A stretch of DNA of 51,797 bases, taken from NCBI RefSeq assembly GCF_018402035.1, contig NZ_JAGYJN010000010.1:1-51797 (forward strand), read 5' to 3'. The position numbers and the translations under genes are program-made. This document shows positions 40,816 through 48,903 of this stretch, piece by piece (within the stretch, counting starts at the first letter, position 1; each line of letters begins with the position of its first letter). The DNA is from Roseicyclus sp. GTDB lineage: Bacteria > Pseudomonadota > Alphaproteobacteria > Rhodobacterales > Rhodobacteraceae. Below the pieces are notes generated by a model that was not told where the DNA came from, did no database searches, and saw only the letters and a list, made by a program, of their open reading frames with translations.

Positions 40816-41594
40816 TCATTCGTCTGTGGTGATGGTTTCGGAGTTTGGGCTTGGGTCAATCCTTGGGCTTGGCTTTTTCGGCGCATGCTGTCGCCCCCAG
40901 GTTCGACGCGATGGGCATTGTGTATGATGCGGTCAAGGATCGCGTCAGCAATGGTGGGTTCGCCGATCATCTGGTGCCAGCCTGAGACGGGCAGCTGCGC
41001 GGTGATGATGGTTGATCGGCATTGATATCGTTCCTCGAACAGCTCCAGCAGATCGAGGCGCTGCTGATCTGTCGAACATTGGGTGCCCCAGTCATCAAAA
41101 CGAGGAGCTGGACGCGCGCAAGCTTGTCGATCAGTTTTGGAAAGCGTCCATCGAGCGGGCTGTGGCCAGATCTTCAAGAGGCGCGGCATGCGGGCATAGG
41201 CCCTGGAATAATCCATGCGGGCCCTTGATGGGCGAATGCAGGCGAGCCAGGTTTTGCCGGTGCCTGTTTGGCCGGTAAAATGATCTGTTCATGGGCCTTG
41301 AGCCACCCACCTGACCCAATGACAGGATCTGTCGGCGATCAAGGCCACGGGTGGCGGTAAATCTGATGTCTTCAATGCAGGCATTGGGAAAGCGCATCTT
41401 TGCATTCACAGGCCTGTTGGCAAATCGCTTGTCAGCACGATGGGCAACCTCGCGATCAAGCATCATACCCAGCCATTCATTGCGGTTCAGCGCCTCGCCG
41501 GGGTCACCTGCTCGGCCAAGGCGCGCGAAAGGCGGCAACCATGCCGTTCAGGCCAAAGACTGGCCATTTGATCAAGGGTGGGATGTGTCAGCAT
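40816..41594 (-). pseudogene. istB: IS21 helper ATPase IstB (frameshifted)
   Basis: AAA+ transposition helper of about 259 residues. It starts [19 protein letters not shown] at 41594 and continues [39 protein letters not shown], then in mixed frames the Walker A region and DDWGTQPLTDQQRLDLLEL-like residues (sensor motif), RYQCRSTIITAQLPVSGWH and ADAILDRIIHNAHRV. Adding one A in the A5 run near 40888 gives a natural stop at 40816; as written the frame overruns to 40752. Located 19 bases after istA. Confidence 0.75.
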
Positions 41595-41613
41595 CGTTTT
41601 GTCCTTTCTGCTG

Positions 41614-43166
41614 TTACTGGTAATAGGCGGCGCTACGAATGTTGTCGTGACGCGGGATTGGGCGTGATCGTAGCCGGATCGATGGCGCGGCTTTGTCAAG
41701 CCAGTGACCAGGATCGACTTGACCGGACATAGCTGACAGTGTTGTGGGTCAGCGCCCGGTCGCAGGCGGCCCAACCTGTCTTTGTAAATCTGCGCTCAAG
41801 GCTCAGAACTGAGGGATGAGCGATAACCTTGTTCGGATAGGGTCGGTCGCGCATCAGACGCTCGACAAGGACAGCGACGTGGTAGCCCACGCGGCCCGCG
41901 CGGATGATCAGGTATTCCGGGGTCATGCCACCATGCCGCTGATGCGCCTTGGGCATGTGTTCTTCACGGTGGAGTGGCCGCCGCGTGTGCCACGGCGCGT
42001 GTGAACAGCAACGCGAGCGTGATTGTGGAAGACCTCGACCATACGATGCGTCAGCCGGATATCGACCTTCTTGCCAATCAGGCGATGAGGCACCGAATAA
42101 AAGCTGTGAAGCACATCGACATGGTAATCGGCATGCACCTTGGCCTGTTTCCATTCGGCATATTCAAACGGTTCAGGGGGAAGATCGCGCAGCGCGGGGC
42201 GTTCGATATCCTCGAACAGCTCCCGCCGTGACCGGCCAATCCGCCGCATCGGGCGATGTCGTTCATCTCGGCCAGCAATTCCGCAATGGTGATGTTGAGC
42301 GCTGCATGACCGAGAAGAACTGCATGTTGCGCAGCCGGGCCAATATCCAGCGCTCGATAATCAGCACAGCGCCTTCGACCTTGCCTTTATCTCTGGGCTT
42401 GCGCGGCGCGTAGGTGACCAGCACGGTCGTGTCATAATGCGTCGCCATATCGGCGAAGGTCTGGGTGATCGCAGGCTCGAACCAGAGCGGCTTCACAACA
42501 GCAGCTTTAAGATTGTCGCAGACAATCGCCTTGGAGCACGCCGCGAAGAACTTCAGCGCGCGGACCTGTGCCTCAATCCAGTCTGGCAGCGTCTGGGTCA
42601 GGCTGGCCCAAGCAAAGGTGTAGTTTGATGCACCCAACACAGCGACAAAGATCTGCGCCCTGATGCACCGCCCCGTGGCCGGGTCTGTGACCGGGATCGT
42701 ATGTCCGGCGTAATCGGTCTGCATGACCGCGCCTGCTTCGTGCCGGTTGCGGAAGCTCAGATAGTGCGGTTCTCGAAGGCCCGGAACTGTTCGCAAACCA
42801 CGTGTAGCCGTAGCCATCAGGATGCCGCCCGATATTCCTGCCACAGCGGACCGCCTCTCTTGCGCTTCAGTTCGGTGGAAACCTTGGCCCAGTCCGGGTT
42901 CATGCAGATCGCGGGCTGGAACCCCAGCCCATTCGCTGGAAAAGTGCGGCTTCTAGCGTGGTGTCATTATCGCGTTCGGATGGCGGCGGCCAGCAGTTCC
43001 AGCCCGGCCTCTCGCGCACAGAAGCAGATATGTCGCCACCGTCGTCTTGCTGAGCTTGAGCCGAAGTCCGATCTCTCGCACCGAAAGACCCTGTTCATGT
43101 GTCCAGCCTTAAAATCGTTCGTATGTCTTGCACGGTCATTCGCCTCGCTTGCTTGCGTCGTGGCAT
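41614..43166 (-). pseudogene. istA: IS21 transposase IstA (frameshifted)
   Basis: DDE transposase of about 517 residues. ATG at 43166 starts MPRRKQARRMTVQDIRTILR, an HTH region continuing LCAREAGLELLAAAIRTR. The catalytic core begins AVMQTDYAGHTIPVTDP (first Asp), FVAVLGASNYTFAWASLTQT, AIVCDNLKAAV (second Asp), YAPRKPRDKGKVEGAVLIIE (Glu in the GKVE motif). The C-terminal part has FEYAEWKQAKVHADYHVDVL and YSVPHRLIGKKVDIRLT. It ends YYQ at TAA 41614. Five or so indels. Confidence 0.78.
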
Positions 43167-43325
43167 ACTTCCCTCCAGTCTCCAAGACCGACAGAGTGCC
43201 GCGACATCGCTGGCAATGATCAACCGTCAAACCGCCCATAGCTGTCGGGACTTACTGAAATCGCTGTCCGCGACTTACTGAAATGCCTGTCCGGGACTTT
43301 CCATCGCTGTCGGGACTTACTGAAA

Positions 43326-43649
43326 CCCGCAGTCCTGCACGCGCTTGCGCGCGCAATCCAGCGCTCAAAGGCCGGAATCCCTATATATACCTCTTATTGG
43401 TAATCCGGCCTTTGAGGGCCAGATGCCGCCGCCGATTGGCGCAAGAAACAGGCTGACGCAACCCCGAGATCGGCGCCCTCACCCGCGAGATTGACAAGGC
43501 CCTAGGTGCGAGGGGCCGAGCGTCGAGATGTTGTGCGCCCACTACCCTCTCCATGACTTTGTACCAGTGCAAGCCAAGGTCCGAGGTTCACGGTACTTTG
43601 CTCAGGTTTAATATTGCGCACTGGCGAGGGACAGACCGCTGTCGAGGCG
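43326..43649. other. Non-coding stretch with a long inverted repeat
   Basis: No gene recognised. It contains the inverted repeat at 43363-43415 and a segment CAAGGTCCGAGG (43574-43585) related to repeats found near 45.85 and 46.49 kb. Confidence 0.35.
43363..43415. repeat. 13-bp inverted repeat around an AT-rich loop
   Basis: CTCAAAGGCCGGA (43363-43375) and TCCGGCCTTTGAG (43403-43415) are perfect inverted copies around a 27-base AT-rich loop. It sits just outside the IS21 right end. It might be a terminator, a recombination site or the end of an older element. Confidence 0.5.
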
Positions 43650-44060
43650 CTAAGCGCGCTCCTTGGACCTGTGGCTGATGAATTGGAAGTGGGGCTGGTT
43701 CAAAGGCTTAAACTGGTCCTTCCAATCACGATCCAGCAGACCTTCTGACACAGCCCAACGCTCAATTTCTTTAGCTCCGCACGGATCTCGCGCCCGACCT
43801 GCGCCCGCCGCTTGGCCTCTGCGCGGGCCTCTTTCGTCAACCGTCCATGCGTCGTCTGCGCGGCCGCGATCCGAGCACGTCCCTCCTCGGTCCGAGGTCC
43901 GGTCGACTTCACCTCCGTGATTTCGGCAGCGGGATCGACCCTTCATCGAGGCCTTTTTGCATGGCTCACCCGACCGGGTCTTTGCGCCACAACGTACTCC
44001 GGGCCAATCGGGCCCAAAGCGCGTGACGATGCCGATTGTATTGCCCTTCCGAAACTTCAT
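43650..44060 (-). pseudogene. HGGxSTGP-motif small zinc-binding protein (frameshifted)
   Basis: Protein of about 137 codons, starting MKFRKGNTIGIVTRFGPDWP at 44060. It contains CGAKTRSGEPCKKASMKGR and CRNHGG, then after a shift near 43920 STGPRTEEGRARIAAAQTTHG and RLTKEARAEAKRRAQVG. This is the HGGxSTGP motif family: small proteins with Cys-x(6)-Cys and Cys-x2-His ligands, common on alphaproteobacterial plasmids and prophages and of unknown function. A second shift near 43770 affects the tail. A Zur-box-like palindrome lies 18 bases upstream of the start. Confidence 0.6.
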
Positions 44061-44077
44061 TTTAACCCCATCATGAG

Positions 44078-44092
44078 TGTTATGATATAACA
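44078..44092. promoter_or_regulatory. Zur-box-like palindrome upstream of the HGGxSTGP gene
   Basis: TGTTATGATATAACA matches the core TGTTATA-n-TATAACA of proteobacterial Zur (zinc uptake regulator) sites with one deviation from symmetry. It is placed where it could repress the minus-strand gene starting at 44060. The Zur identity is inferred from the motif only. Confidence 0.4.
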
Positions 44093-44252
44093 TTATTTGC
44101 GGTGGCAGTCGAGGGCCTAGTTCCAAGAACCGCGGTCTGCGACCCAACCACAGAGCCATCATCAGCACGGAAGATCAAGGATCGTGGAAAGCATCAACGA
44201 GAGCCACCGACGCCTTACGCACAAACACTTGACCCGTCGGCTTCACCAAGAG

Positions 44253-44275
44253 AACTTACGACTAAGTTGTAAGTT
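44253..44275 (+). promoter_or_regulatory. 23-bp near-perfect palindrome before the AT-rich operon
   Basis: AACTTACgACTaAGTtGTAAGTT is symmetrical at 10 of 11 pairs. It ends nine bases before the ATG at 44284 and immediately precedes the GAGAG ribosome-binding site, so a bound repressor or the RNA hairpin would directly control the two-gene operon. Confidence 0.5.
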
Positions 44276-44283
44276 GAGAGAAT

Positions 44284-45210
44284 ATGGGCAACGGTGTAGC
44301 TACCAAGGATGGTGCGGTCGATCGCTGCAAAACAGAAGGCAGGTGCGAGATGGCCCAGAGAATTGAACCTCCTTTGCGATCACCCAAAACCGAACATCCC
44401 TCTCAATTGTCCCGTAAGCTGCATCAAGAAGCCCCTACTACACCCCCTACACGCCAAAACAGAAATACGTTCCGATCCCCTAAAAAAATTACCTTTATCG
44501 TTTTTTTTGTTGTTGTAGGTTTTATATTATATTTAAGATCGTCTCTTAATGAGCCCAACTTTGCATGGGCACAAGATATAATGGTGGAAACCGCTGCCAC
44601 ATTTACCTCGCTCAAGAGTAGTGCTCAGACTGCTTTTGTGGGATTTAAGGAAGCAGCGCTTACAATCAATACTCCACAAGAAAACCGCACGAGCCAATCT
44701 GAGTGGATAAATGAAGCAAAACGTACCTTTTTTCAATTGTCAGCATCAGACCGAACGCGCATCCAAAAATGGCTTGCAAACAATTATGGATATAATGGAG
44801 CGCTCGATGGACTGTGGGGACCTCGCACAGAGGCAAGCCTTTTGCTTGTACGCAACGTACATAACGATGTTGATCGTTTATTTATGACTGCTTTTCGAGA
44901 GACGCCTGCGATTAGGCAAGTCAGTAGGCCGCCCGTCCAAAGTGGCAGCCCAGCCAATCCCCAACAAGATCTACAAAACCGCATCATCCAACTGCGGTCA
45001 GCTTGCAGTATTTCGCCCAGAGGGTCCGTTGGTGAAAGATTGGTCGATCAACAGCTTTACATCTTAACAGGCGAGCGATGCGCGCGACCACCCCTAGTTT
45101 TTCAACCTATCGCACCAATCCAACCGAACGTGCCAACGCGGTGCACAACGCGACCGCGTTGGAGTCATATGGCTCCAAGCATAACAAATTTAGAGATTTA
45201 TTGCCAATGA
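44284..45210 (+). CDS. Single-span membrane protein with peptidoglycan-binding-like domain
   Basis: 308 codons, intact. ATG at 44284 follows GAGAG; an alternative start is MAQRIEPPL near 44350. A basic, proline-rich N-terminus of about 75 residues precedes one membrane segment (ITFIVFFVVVGFILYL), giving an N-in, C-out topology. The outer part includes FFQLSASDRTRIQKWLANNY and YNGALDGLWGPRTEASLL, which matches the PG-binding type 1 repeat ('G-x-DG-x-x-GPRT'). A linker with QQDLQNRIIQLRSACSISP follows. Composition is AT-rich and codon use differs from neighbours, suggesting acquisition from elsewhere. It overlaps the next gene by ATGA. The function is unknown; anchoring to the cell wall is inferred. 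Confidence 0.65.
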   Translation: MGNGVATKDGAVDRCKTEGRCEMAQRIEPPLRSPKTEHPSQLSRKLHQEAPTTPPTRQNRNTFRSPKKITFIVFFVVVGFILYLRSSLNEPNFAWAQDIMVETAATFTSLKSSAQTAFVGFKEAALTINTPQENRTSQSEWINEAKRTFFQLSASDRTRIQKWLANNYGYNGALDGLWGPRTEASLLLVRNVHNDVDRLFMTAFRETPAIRQVSRPPVQSGSPANPQQDLQNRIIQLRSACSISPRGSVGERLVDQQLYILTGERCARPPLVFQPIAPIQPNVPTRCTTRPRWSHMAPSITNLEIYCQ

Positions 45211-45794
45211 AGCTCGCCGACAAGTTCGTGTATGTCCTAATATTTTGGTCAGCCATAGCTCAGATTACCCAAGCGGATACAATGAACGAATTGTGTCCAT
45301 CTCCTCCAAAAGCGCAGCGTTGCACATCAGTCAATTTTGAAAGTGGTTTACCCAATGAGTACTATCAAGAAACACTGCGGTCTGTCGCCAACTTAGTTAT
45401 AGAGGATTTTATTTTTTACCTTACGCAGTCACACGGTCCGTTTAGCGATGGCAAATCCCCAACCATTGACTATTCTGTGAGCTTCTTCTCCTCCTCGCTT
45501 GAGACAAAAAACCATGGAAATGTTGTATTTGTTGTCGTAAGTTCACCAACTTCAATAAAGCCTTTTGGGATTAATGCAGTAATGAGTGACGGGAGTATTT
45601 CAAGAATAGATATCTCGTTTGGTTATAGTGAATATGCATTATTGGAGGAAAAAATAATCTCTTTTTCTGTACAAAGATCGTTTTTCGGGCGTAGTGCAAT
45701 CAACAAAAATTCGGTAATTTTAGCTTGTCATGGCTCTGATGCATCATGCCCAAATGGATATCCGTTTTACATGGTGTCGTCTGTTGCATGCTAA
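45207..45794 (+). CDS. Secreted hypothetical protein, partner of the PG-binding protein
   Basis: 195 codons, intact. The ATG at 45207 lies inside the stop of the previous gene (ATGA), so translation is coupled. The N-terminus MKLADKFVYVLIFWSAIAQI is a signal peptide with likely cleavage after TQA. The mature protein has about five cysteines (CPSPPKAQRC, CHGSDASC, final VAC) that may form disulfides. I recognise no family. It is AT-rich like its partner. As the pair is co-transcribed behind a palindrome, they probably act together in the envelope. Confidence 0.6.
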   Translation: MKLADKFVYVLIFWSAIAQITQADTMNELCPSPPKAQRCTSVNFESGLPNEYYQETLRSVANLVIEDFIFYLTQSHGPFSDGKSPTIDYSVSFFSSSLETKNHGNVVFVVVSSPTSIKPFGINAVMSDGSISRIDISFGYSEYALLEEKIISFSVQRSFFGRSAINKNSVILACHGSDASCPNGYPFYMVSSVAC

Positions 45795-45853
45795 TGGTTC
45801 AATGCTTCAGGGGATTGGGTAAAAATCCGATAGACTGGGATCCGAGTTGCAAG

Positions 45854-45873
45854 GTCCTCGGTCCATGATCCGA
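45854..45873 (+). repeat. 20-bp direct repeat, copy 1
   Basis: GTCCTCGGTCCATGATCCGA; an exact second copy lies at 46457-46476, 603 bases on. Confidence 0.7.
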
Positions 45874-46390
45874 TTGCCTCAGCGCGAAGGTCCCCAGTCA
45901 CCAGTCCCCGTTACACGGGCAGGGAATGTGGGCCAAGGCATCGCAGTGCTCGGCACGCGCAGCCCGCACCTCGGTCCTCAGGCCTTGTTGAGCTGCGTTG
46001 CAACGACACCGCGGGGCAGTTCGGGTAGATGGTGACGACTTGTATGCCAACAACAAGCCCGAACGAAAAAGTAGCCAACAGAATTTGGCGACCAAACAAG
46101 ATAGGTGCTTGCTTACAGCAAGGGGGTCAAAAAGGCGGGTGGGGGTCCGGCTGGCGTCGTTTTCATGGGGATGGAAAGGCTCCAATTACCCCCGTTGCGT
46201 TGGTGGGTTGGTGGCAAATATAGGCTATGTTCGCGGGTGGTGCGCGCGATTTCCTAGAAGGACCGAGGGCCGAGAAACAATGGCCGCGTGCCGCGCCGTC
46301 CCCCGCCGCGATCCTGATCCGCGGACCACAGTAATCTAACCTAGAACCCCGCATCCTGCCCCCCCCTGGTGCTTGCCTGATCTGCATTTG

Positions 46391-46405
46391 TGTTATATTA
46401 TAACA
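46391..46405. promoter_or_regulatory. Zur-box-like perfect palindrome
   Basis: TGTTATATTATAACA is a perfect inverted repeat about a central T and extends to 17 bases with flanking G/C. It matches the Zur consensus core. The nearest plus-strand frame begins at 46520; a regulated gene is not obvious. Confidence 0.4.
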
Positions 46406-46456
46406 CTCGTGTGGGGCCGCAGCACTCACCCCCCCCCCTCTCAAGCGGATATCGAA

Positions 46457-46476
46457 GTCCTCGGTCCATGATCCGA
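46457..46476 (+). repeat. 20-bp direct repeat, copy 2
   Basis: GTCCTCGGTCCATGATCCGA, identical to 45854-45873. It lies about 50 bases after the Zur-like palindrome and 45 bases before the HTH remnant. Confidence 0.7.
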
Positions 46477-46519
46477 CGGCCCCCCGGGCCAAGGTTCGAG
46501 GGGCCACGGTCCTTGGAAC

Positions 46520-46774
46520 TTGATCAGGCCAACGGCTGAGGGTTGGCGACGGCGCATGGAGGCCGGCGAGTTCGGCACCGTTCGGGATTTGGCCATCGCC
46601 GTAAACCTCGCAGAGCGCCATGTTAGCAGGCAGCTAAGGTTGGCATATCTGGCGCCCGAGGTGCTGAAGCGGCTAACCTGCAGGCGCGAGGCGTCCGCGA
46701 TCAGCCTGTATGATCTTTGCTTTCTGGTAGGGGAACCGTGGGGCGAGCAGGTTGGGCAGGCACTTGTCCGCTAG
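46520..46774 (+). pseudogene. HTH remnant resembling the C-terminus of element-encoded recombinases
   Basis: 84 codons from a TTG or 73 from ATG at 46555: WRRRMEAGEFGTVRDLAIAV, NLAERHVSRQLRLAYLAPEV and AISLYDLCFLVGEPWGEQV. The pattern 'GEFxTIxxLAxAxxIxxxYVSRxLRLxxLAPEIVEAI' is the helix-turn-helix tail of serine-recombinase-associated and related element proteins. With no N-terminal domain it is probably a leftover of a larger gene. Confidence 0.45.
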
Positions 46775-47089
46775 CCGTTACAGCATGCACCACGATGAAT
46801 TAGCGAGCACCCACTTGGAAGGCCCGCGTTTGCATCGTCGAAGGATTGAGGGCACGATTAGCCCTATGGATCAGGCTTGAAGATGGCTACGAGCCCTATA
46901 GTGAGCGACTGCGCCCGACCGGCCCGCAACACCCAAACTACGCCTTGACATGCCATCGAAGGACATGTCGCTACGCATCTTCGCGCGAATAGACCTCCTA
47001 TCCAACGAGGCGGCAGACACTGCGTGCGGCACATTTCTCTTCCATTTAACCCGACAGCATAGGGCGATGTCCCGGCAAGGATCACGAGG
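46775..47089. other. Intergenic stretch downstream of the PCu(A)C operon
   Basis: About 300 bases between the HTH remnant and the end of the minus-strand metal operon. No gene or clear terminator was recognised. Confidence 0.35.
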
Positions 47090-47566
47090 TTAATGGTTAT
47101 GACCCGCGTGGCCATGTGCAGTGGCATTCTTGTCCTCGACTTCGACATGCACGTCCAGACGTAGGTCGCCGAACAAGACCTCGATTTCGATCTCGTCGCC
47201 TTCAACCAAGGATGCGGAGAGACCGGAAATTCGGAGGGCAACGCCTCTGGGTGCTAGGTCAAGATTACCACCCGCGGCGATCGGCATCGCGGGCAGGACC
47301 TGCCAAGCTTCGACGCCGTCGGTATATGTGAAGCCGACCAGTTCGACCGTCATCCCGTCCGGTGCTTCTGCACCGCTTAGGGTCACGAGACCGTCCGATC
47401 CGTTCTCGATCTCCATATAAATCATTGCATCCGGGCCCGAAGTGGCGGGCATCCACGCATGAACAATTCGCAACCCGTCGATTTCAGTCAGATGCTTGTG
47501 GTCGTCTTGGGCAAGCAGAGGTGTTGCAGCAAAAGCAAGCGAAATGGTGGCAGCGAGAAAACGCAT
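47090..47566 (-). CDS. PCu(A)C-type periplasmic copper chaperone
   Basis: 158 residues with a signal peptide (MRFLAATISLAFAATPLLAQ). The domain carries LRIVHAWMPATSG, then AMIYMEIENGSDGLVTLSGAE and GGNLDLAPRGVALRISGL. Family copper sites use a His in 'H-x(10)-M' and a later 'H-x-M'; here the second is replaced by VEAWQVLPAM, so copper ligation may differ. The C-terminus AHGHAGHNH is a histidine-rich tail suited to metal binding. It is last of a four-gene operon (17 bases after the permease), which is unusual: PCu(A)C usually sits with Sco or oxidase assembly genes. Confidence 0.75.
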   Translation of the reverse strand: MRFLAATISLAFAATPLLAQDDHKHLTEIDGLRIVHAWMPATSGPDAMIYMEIENGSDGLVTLSGAEAPDGMTVELVGFTYTDGVEAWQVLPAMPIAAGGNLDLAPRGVALRISGLSASLVEGDEIEIEVLFGDLRLDVHVEVEDKNATAHGHAGHNH

Positions 47567-47583
47567 GTCAAACTCCGATGATC

Positions 47584-48903
47584 TCAGTTGCGTAGGTCAG
47601 TGAGCAACGGGCGGCGGGTGGCCGCCCATGCGGGTATCAGGGCAAGCAGCAGGGTCAGGCTGAAAAAGCCCGCAACAAGGTGGACTTCGGTCCATGTGAC
47701 GCTTGCTGTCACGAACACATCGGTCCGGGCTGTGACGATGCGCGAAAAGCCAAACGCGAACAGCCAGCCCAGCATCAAACCGATCAGTGCGCCGCCTGAA
47801 ATCAGGCTGGCGCTATAGCTCCAGACGACGGCAAAGATGAAGCGCCGTGTCGCCCCGATTGCTCGCAAGAGAGCGAGGCCGCGCGCAAAGATGCGGGTGA
47901 GGATCATCAACCCGGCCAAGATCGACACGGTGACCAACACCTGCGTCACCACGGCCAGCATCGACATCGCCTCACGAACGTCACGCATGAGGCCGTGCAG
48001 TTGCGCTAGAACTGCGCCTGGAAAGAAGGCCATCATGTCGGGCCGGGAGTAGCGCGACTGGAGCGCATAATTGCCCCAGAGGGCATCGGCACGGACAAGA
48101 ATGGCCGGTGTTCCGGGAAAGTAGGCGGCATCGAAAGGTGCGCCGATCCGGTCGCCCTCATCCAATGCATGGCCATTGGCAAGACCATGAACCTCCCAGA
48201 CACCTTCGATCGGAACAAGAATTGCGCGATCCCATGGGCTTCCTGTCGGGGCCATACGGCCGGTGACGGTATAAACCGAACCTGCGTGCGCATCCGCCTC
48301 GGCGGCGGGGCCATGTCCATGGGCGGGCGTGAAGCTCACTCCTGTGGCAACCGGCGCAAAGGCGCCGGCAACTGCCTCTGCCGAGGTCGCGAACATCCGG
48401 CCTTCTACGACGTCGCCTGCCAGATGGGTTACGAACTCAGCCGTTGTCCCGATCACCGGGGCTCCTTGGTAACTGTCGCCAAAGGCGATCGGCGCGGCAA
48501 GTGCCACATCTGGATCGGACGCAACTTCAACATATTGGGCGCCAGTGAGCAGCGGCACGTCAGAAGGTTGCAAATAGACGGCGGCGAGCATCATGGTGAT
48601 CTCGCTACCCGGTGCCGCAATGATCAGATCGAAAGCTCCGGCTGCGCGGGCGCTGCCCTGCCGCAGGCCGCGCTCCTGCGCCGTCAGGCCTACGCCGATG
48701 GCGACCGAGATCGCTATCAGCGCGACGAAGACCATGTTAGCGGTGCTGAAGCGGCGCAACATGGCCCGCACCAACCTCCCGGGCGCGTAGCCGCGCAAAA
48801 CGATGGCGCCGGTCGCCAGCGCCGGCAGTAGCAAAAGCACCGTTGTCGCGACATCCTGCACACCGGCGGGCAGTCCAAACCAGATATCCGCAAGCCTATC
48901 CAT
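47584..48903 (-). CDS. MacB/FtsX-type ABC transporter permease
   Basis: 439 residues. An N-terminal segment DVATTVLLLLPALATGAIVL, a second segment ANMVFVALIAISVAIGVG, a large periplasmic domain (about residues 80-290), and three C-terminal membrane segments (VTQVLVTVSILAGLMI, the coupling region RGLALLRAIGATRRFI, ASLISGGALIGLMLGWL, FSLTLLLALIPAW). The FtsX-like topology fits a mechanotransmission or export role at the inner membrane, not uptake through a channel. A His-rich stretch in the periplasmic domain (FTPAHGHGPAAEADAHAG) suggests metal contact. The start overlaps the ATPase stop by eight bases. Confidence 0.8.
   Translation of the reverse strand: MDRLADIWFGLPAGVQDVATTVLLLLPALATGAIVLRGYAPGRLVRAMLRRFSTANMVFVALIAISVAIGVGLTAQERGLRQGSARAAGAFDLIIAAPGSEITMMLAAVYLQPSDVPLLTGAQYVEVASDPDVALAAPIAFGDSYQGAPVIGTTAEFVTHLAGDVVEGRMFATSAEAVAGAFAPVATGVSFTPAHGHGPAAEADAHAGSVYTVTGRMAPTGSPWDRAILVPIEGVWEVHGLANGHALDEGDRIGAPFDAAYFPGTPAILVRADALWGNYALQSRYSRPDMMAFFPGAVLAQLHGLMRDVREAMSMLAVVTQVLVTVSILAGLMILTRIFARGLALLRAIGATRRFIFAVVWSYSASLISGGALIGLMLGWLFAFGFSRIVTARTDVFVTASVTWTEVHLVAGFFSLTLLLALIPAWAATRRPLLTDLRN

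Larger units (their letters stand above)
40724..43325 (-). mobile_element. IS21-family insertion sequence with repeated termini
   Basis: The element contains istA and istB in the standard order and is bounded by matching ends: left 40724-40746 (ATTTCAGAAATACCGGACAG...) and right 43303-43325, which as reverse complement reads GTTTCAGTAAGTCCCGACAG. Both ends also hold internal copies (GGACAGCGATTTCA-TAAGTC) at 40738-40775 and 43240-43290. Multiple terminal repeats are a feature of IS21 elements, where they bind the transposase. Length about 2.6 kb, near the family norm. Confidence 0.75.
45795..46519. other. Non-coding repeat-bearing region
   Basis: No family resemblance on either strand. It contains two exact copies of a 20-mer, a homopolymer-rich stretch (C7 at about 46362 and C9 at about 46430) and a Zur-box-like palindrome at 46391. 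Confidence 0.4.

Noticed and set aside
46864..47241. 125-codon minus-strand frame at the end of the metal operon
   Set aside because: Overlaps the chaperone gene in another frame and has no family resemblance.
47362..47595. Plus-strand frame opposite the copper chaperone gene
   Set aside because: Shadow of the PCu(A)C gene.
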